A DNA stretch of 64,000 nt from Bacteroidia bacterium. Its GTDB lineage: Bacteria > Bacteroidota > Bacteroidia > B-17B0 > Aurantibacillaceae. The translations under genes and the position numbers were made by a program. Below the pieces are notes generated by a model, which saw only the letters and a list, made by a program, of their open reading frames with translations, ran no database searches and was not told the DNA's origin. Location: the NCBI GenBank assembly GCA_026414605.1, contig JAOAIP010000021.1, positions 37,018 through 101,017 of the forward strand. The letters run 5' to 3'. Within the stretch, counting starts at the first letter, position 1, and the number at the start of each line of letters is the position of its first letter. This document shows positions 60,689 to 64,000 of the stretch, piece by piece.

Positions 60689-62170
60689 TTAGTTTTTATG
60701 AGAAGGAGTTTGTTTTTTATATTTACAAACATCACAATCGCCAATTCTAAATTCATTACCATTTTTTAATAAAATCCTTCCAAATTCAATGATTGTATCA
60801 GGAAAACTCTGCAACCACATATCTTTAATTATATAAATATTTTCTTGTTCAAAAACCCGCTCTACCATTTCATAATTTCTCACAGCCCAGGTTGAATCGT
60901 GAGGAGTTGCCTTAATCAAGTCCGGATTGGTGCATGAAGTAATATAAGAATTCCAATATTCAGATATTACTCCAATTTTTCCTAATTTTTCAAATTCTCT
61001 GGAAAATTCAACTCTAGGCGTCATTCTTTTAGGCCAAATATATTTTATATTATAGATCGTTCCTATACCCCCAATCACCACTGTTATCATTAAAAGCACA
61101 TTGAAAATATTAATATGCTTTTTTGAAATATTTAAATTATCTAATAGCAATAAAACCGAAAAAGAAAGAGAAATATAAGTACAGGTAAAATACCTTCGTG
61201 GAACACCATTTAAAAAAGTCCAATCAGATATTATTATTATTCCGAAAAGGAAAGCGGCATCAAAAAGAAAAAATAAAACCCATTTTTTTGCAGTGCTACT
61301 TAATCTAAGCTTTTTAAGTTGAATAAATAATAATACTAAAATAATTATTACAAAATAAGAATATACACTTGTAAAAGGTTCATTAGATTTAAACTTAAAA
61401 AAATCTAAAATAGTATTCCAAAAAATGATAACAGTTTGTTTTATAGTACTAATATCACTTAAAATAGTATAATCTTGTCTATTCGGTGCAGTATTTTTTG
61501 CATAATGAATAAACAAGTAACCTAATAGAACGCCTATTAATGTATGATACAATTCTATCTTTTTGAATAAAGAGAAATAAAACTTATTTGTTTTCAAATA
61601 AAAATATAATTGAATTACTAACAATATAAAAACACTAACTAATGCCATATCAGATACCCAAATTGACATTATAAGAAGTAGTGTTATTGTTGAAAGAATT
61701 AAGTGACGAAAAAGCAGATTATTCTGAATTTTCTCTTTTTGATAATAATCAAATAAATAACAAGCCATCGCTATTAAACTATAATGTATTCCAAATGCAA
61801 ATTGAGTTACATCAATTAATCTCATTGGAGGAAAAAACCAGATAATTGCAAAAACAATTTTTAAAAAATAGGATTTTAAAAAATGAGAAAATGAAAAAAA
61901 TCCTAATAGCAGGATTAAATAATGTACAATGGCTTCAGAAGTAAGTGCTGATATGTTAAATATTTTGAAGGGAATTTGACCAATTAAAGGAATGATACTT
62001 CCCATTCTGTCTTGTCCCCAAAAATAAAGGTCATTTGGCAGTTTAAAGTAATAAACCATTAATATAGTTACAGCGTTGTCAGAATTCAGAAGAGGATAGA
62101 ATAATGAAGAATAAAAACGAAAGGATAATAAAAAAATCAGCCCTATGATTAATAAACTTATTTTTTTCAT
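60689..62170 (-). CDS. Polytopic membrane protein, possible GT-C type glycosyltransferase
   Basis: About 493 residues from the ATG at 62170; an ATG at 62203 would add 11 residues. Around ten membrane helices. The first extracytoplasmic loop has NSDNAVTILMVYYFKLPNDL and YFWGQDRMGSIIPLIGQIPF, acidic residues in the position where GT-C enzymes keep their catalytic Asp, and a C-terminal soluble part of ~100 residues with a CDVCKYK end. I do not recognise a named family, so GT-C activity is a guess from layout. 63 bp after the S74 protein gene, so likely one operon. Confidence 0.65.
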   Translation of the reverse strand: MKKISLLIIGLIFLLSFRFYSSLFYPLLNSDNAVTILMVYYFKLPNDLYFWGQDRMGSIIPLIGQIPFKIFNISALTSEAIVHYLILLLGFFSFSHFLKSYFLKIVFAIIWFFPPMRLIDVTQFAFGIHYSLIAMACYLFDYYQKEKIQNNLLFRHLILSTITLLLIMSIWVSDMALVSVFILLVIQLYFYLKTNKFYFSLFKKIELYHTLIGVLLGYLFIHYAKNTAPNRQDYTILSDISTIKQTVIIFWNTILDFFKFKSNEPFTSVYSYFVIIILVLLFIQLKKLRLSSTAKKWVLFFLFDAAFLFGIIIISDWTFLNGVPRRYFTCTYISLSFSVLLLLDNLNISKKHINIFNVLLMITVVIGGIGTIYNIKYIWPKRMTPRVEFSREFEKLGKIGVISEYWNSYITSCTNPDLIKATPHDSTWAVRNYEMVERVFEQENIYIIKDMWLQSFPDTIIEFGRILLKNGNEFRIGDCDVCKYKKQTPSHKN

Positions 62171-62233
62171 TGTACAGCAATCTGAAATAAAAAAATTTAT
62201 CATCTATACTGATAAAATATTTTAGAATTAAAA

Positions 62234-63298
62234 TTAATTTGTAAGAACCATTAGCTTCGTGTCAATAATCTTACCATCAGCTATTAAAGAATAAAAATAT
62301 AATCCGGGATTTAATTCTGAACCCTCTATTGTTATGGAGGACTCTCCTCTTTGATTAATTGCAAAACTTTTTATTTGTTTGCCTTGCAGGTCATATAAAC
62401 ATAAAGTAGCTGAATTTACACTATTCAATACTTTGAATTTAATGGTTGTATTTTCATTAAATGGATTTGGAATATTTTGGAATAATTCTCCATTAGAGGT
62501 GTCTTTTATTGTAGGTAAAAAATTTGAGTAAGACATTTCCTTTAATGCATTTATATCTTGCTTTAACGATTTAATTACTTCATTTTGTTTTTTTAATTCT
62601 TCAACTAAAAGAGGAATAAATGCAACATAATCAATCCCCAATATTCCATTATTATCTTTATAAACCAATTCAGGATAAATTTTCTTTACTTCTTGAGCAA
62701 CAAAACCATAATGAATTCTTTTATCATATTCTACCTTCTTCCCGATTTGTTTATTTGGGTTCATTGTTTCAGTTTGTACTATATTTTCATCTGATAGTAA
62801 AGAATTATTATAGTTATATGATATACCTCGTAATTTATAAATTTTACTTGATTCCTTTAATATAGGAGTAATATTAGATTTTAATAAAGAATCTGATGTA
62901 TAGATTGTTGTATTAACACGGATGTTGCCATTTACATCAAGCTTGTATGACGGGGTTCTTCCTATACCAAAATCTCCGTTTGAATTAAAAGTCATAATAG
63001 AACTTGGCGAATTTATATTTCTAAATATTTGACCTAACCCATTTTGGTCTATTCCAAAACCAAATGCAAAAACTGAATTAATTGTCCAAAATCTGGAGAT
63101 GTTTGCAGAGCTAGAAAAAATTCTTGCTTCTAATGTTTGATTTATTCCTGTGATTTCTAGCATTCCACCTTGGGGAAGTGGAGATTGTGTGCCAATTTTA
63201 ACCGTGCCATCTGTTCTAACTTTTAATTGAGCATTACTTTTGTTTGAAATAATAATACTTGATACAAGCACTAATAATATTTTAATATTTGTTTTCAT
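62234..63298 (-). CDS. Surface protein with S74 intramolecular chaperone domain and T9SS type A sorting domain
   Basis: 354 residues with a signal peptide ending NKSNAQ. Fibre-like N-terminal part (TDGTVKIGTQSPLPQGGMLE, GDFGIGRTPSYKLDVNGNIR), then a peptidase S74 domain (about 134-240: SDSLLKSNITPI, YGFVAQEVKKIYPELVYKDN, GIDYVAFIPLLVEELKKQN) with its coiled-coil end, then a type A CTD (about 275-354: LFQNIPNPFNENTTIKFKVL to PGLYFYSLIADGKIIDTKLM). S74 domains trimerise and cleave themselves off phage tail fibres; in T9SS bacteria they are found in surface fibres. Function of this one is unknown. Confidence 0.85.
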   Translation of the reverse strand: MKTNIKILLVLVSSIIISNKSNAQLKVRTDGTVKIGTQSPLPQGGMLEITGINQTLEARIFSSSANISRFWTINSVFAFGFGIDQNGLGQIFRNINSPSSIMTFNSNGDFGIGRTPSYKLDVNGNIRVNTTIYTSDSLLKSNITPILKESSKIYKLRGISYNYNNSLLSDENIVQTETMNPNKQIGKKVEYDKRIHYGFVAQEVKKIYPELVYKDNNGILGIDYVAFIPLLVEELKKQNEVIKSLKQDINALKEMSYSNFLPTIKDTSNGELFQNIPNPFNENTTIKFKVLNSVNSATLCLYDLQGKQIKSFAINQRGESSITIEGSELNPGLYFYSLIADGKIIDTKLMVLTN

Positions 63299-63329
63299 CT
63301 GTTTAATTTTTTAGGTTAATAAATTTTGA

Positions 63330-63872
63330 CTAATTGCATGGAGTAGGGATAATATTTAACTCACTACCAATAGGAACAGTGAAGTCTCCGTTAATTGTTG
63401 TTTCATTTGTTGCCCTAAATGTTTTAATATCTCCTGAATTTAAGCCTATTGTACTAGTTCCATCACCGATTATTATGTTTCTTTTTACAGAAAATATATA
63501 ATTGCTTAAATCAGTATTATTGTTAATTACAACATCCGTGCTACAATCTTTACGTAATTGATAATATCTAAAATAATCAACCTTCATGTATTGGGGAAAG
63601 GTTATTGATGAATTAAAATCAGCAACACCAATATCAATTTGCAAGTCAATTACAACCCTTTGAGGATCCATTATTAAGCTAGGGTGATTATAGGAAGAAT
63701 AAAATGGAACATCATCAAAGTAAAAAATAATTCTATCAGTATTCCATTCTAACCCATATTTGTGATAACCAGTAAATAATGGATTAGCGCTTGTATAATA
63801 ACCTTCACCAACTTTATAGGTAGTACAAGTACCGTTTGTATTTTCATTATGCCAACCACAAGGTGAATTCAA
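63330..63872 (-). pseudogene. 5'-truncated GH16-type glycoside hydrolase remnant
   Basis: The readable frame begins around CDLNSPCGWHNE and matches only the C-terminal half of a GH16 (laminarinase-like) catalytic domain: GYHKYGLEWNTDRIIFYFDD, VPFYSS and MKVDYFRYYQLRKDC. The catalytic ExDxxE strand, which should lie just before this, is absent, as are a signal peptide and an ATG. The first possible start is a TTG at 63872. The C-terminal ~70 residues (IGLNSGDIKTFRATNETTIN) resemble the short surface-attachment repeats found at the end of Bacteroidota secreted proteins. A promoter -7 box sits only ~27 nt upstream of the TTG. I read it as a deletion product. Confidence 0.7.
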
Positions 63873-63898
63873 GTCACAAATGCAACTTTTTGATGGTG

Positions 63899-63906
63899 CA
63901 AATATA
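63899..63906 (-). promoter_or_regulatory. Bacteroidota -7 promoter element (TATATTTG) before the truncated GH16 gene
   Basis: Minus-strand TATATTTG, exact consensus. It could drive the GH16 remnant, the S74 protein and the membrane protein as one transcript. Confidence 0.55.
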
Positions 63907-64000
63907 AATAAAATTTTAATCTTGGAAAAATAAATAGATGTATGAGTAAATATTTATAGAAAACTCTACTCAAACAAGCAGTTTTTAGAAAAATTGTAAG

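Overview
The window looks like the chromosome of a Bacteroidota member with a strongly AT-rich genome. Four signs support this: a complete type IX secretion (T9SS) core gene set, T9SS sorting domains on several secreted proteins, a type III glutamine synthetase, and repeated promoters of the Bacteroidota type (TTTG, about 20 bp, TAnnTTTG) instead of sigma70 boxes. I cannot place it below phylum with confidence.

Layout. 1-5.3 kb (minus strand): the exonuclease end of a DnaE-type polymerase cut by the window edge, a lysine-rich START-like protein, and uvrA. 5.4-10 kb: a propeller sensor fused to a SpoIIE-type phosphatase, and a class III aminotransferase. 10.1-15.7 kb: the cell-shape operon mreB-mreC-mreD-mrdA-rodA. 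15.8-20.4 kb: a YfiR/TPR/HAMP-SpoIIE signalling operon, then mpl. 20.5-22.4 kb (minus): DUF486, MarC and TPR genes, then a toxin-antitoxin pair whose toxin carries a stop codon. 22.9-31.2 kb: glnN, an OmpA/PD40 protein, a TonB-dependent receptor with a small upstream partner, and ung. 31.3-41 kb: a small lipoprotein, porP, gldK-gldL-gldM-gldN, a hypothetical protein and an AsmA-like protein. 41.5-45.3 kb: a 1252-residue SprB-repeat adhesin, a probable T9SS cargo. 45.5-55.2 kb: a sugar-phosphate isomerase, a saccharopine dehydrogenase-like gene, a sterol desaturase-like gene, and a cobalamin locus on the minus strand (riboswitch, btuB, a DUF4465-like protein, a second surface protein, a BtuG-like propeller). 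55.3-60.1 kb: an ABC exporter, an RlmI-like methyltransferase, a cysteine/lysine-rich small secreted protein and an EamA transporter. 60.3-64 kb: a MITE-like element, the last ~26 nt of a 5S rRNA with its terminator, a polytopic membrane protein, an S74/T9SS protein and a 5'-truncated GH16 gene.

How the parts connect. The T9SS core can export the adhesin, the S74 protein and two of the cobalamin-locus proteins, all of which end in T9SS sorting domains. The cobalamin locus appears to combine a riboswitch-controlled TonB receptor with T9SS-exported surface proteins and a surface propeller. Inside it sits one of two GC-rich inverted repeats (about 320 and 396 bp) that bracket about 5.35 kb. Recombination between them would disconnect the surface genes from btuB. 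Intergenic DNA is rich in decayed short palindromic repeats of at least four kinds. The most interesting parts of the window are the cobalamin locus with its inverted repeats, and the 5S-scar/MITE/truncated-GH16 region at the right end.
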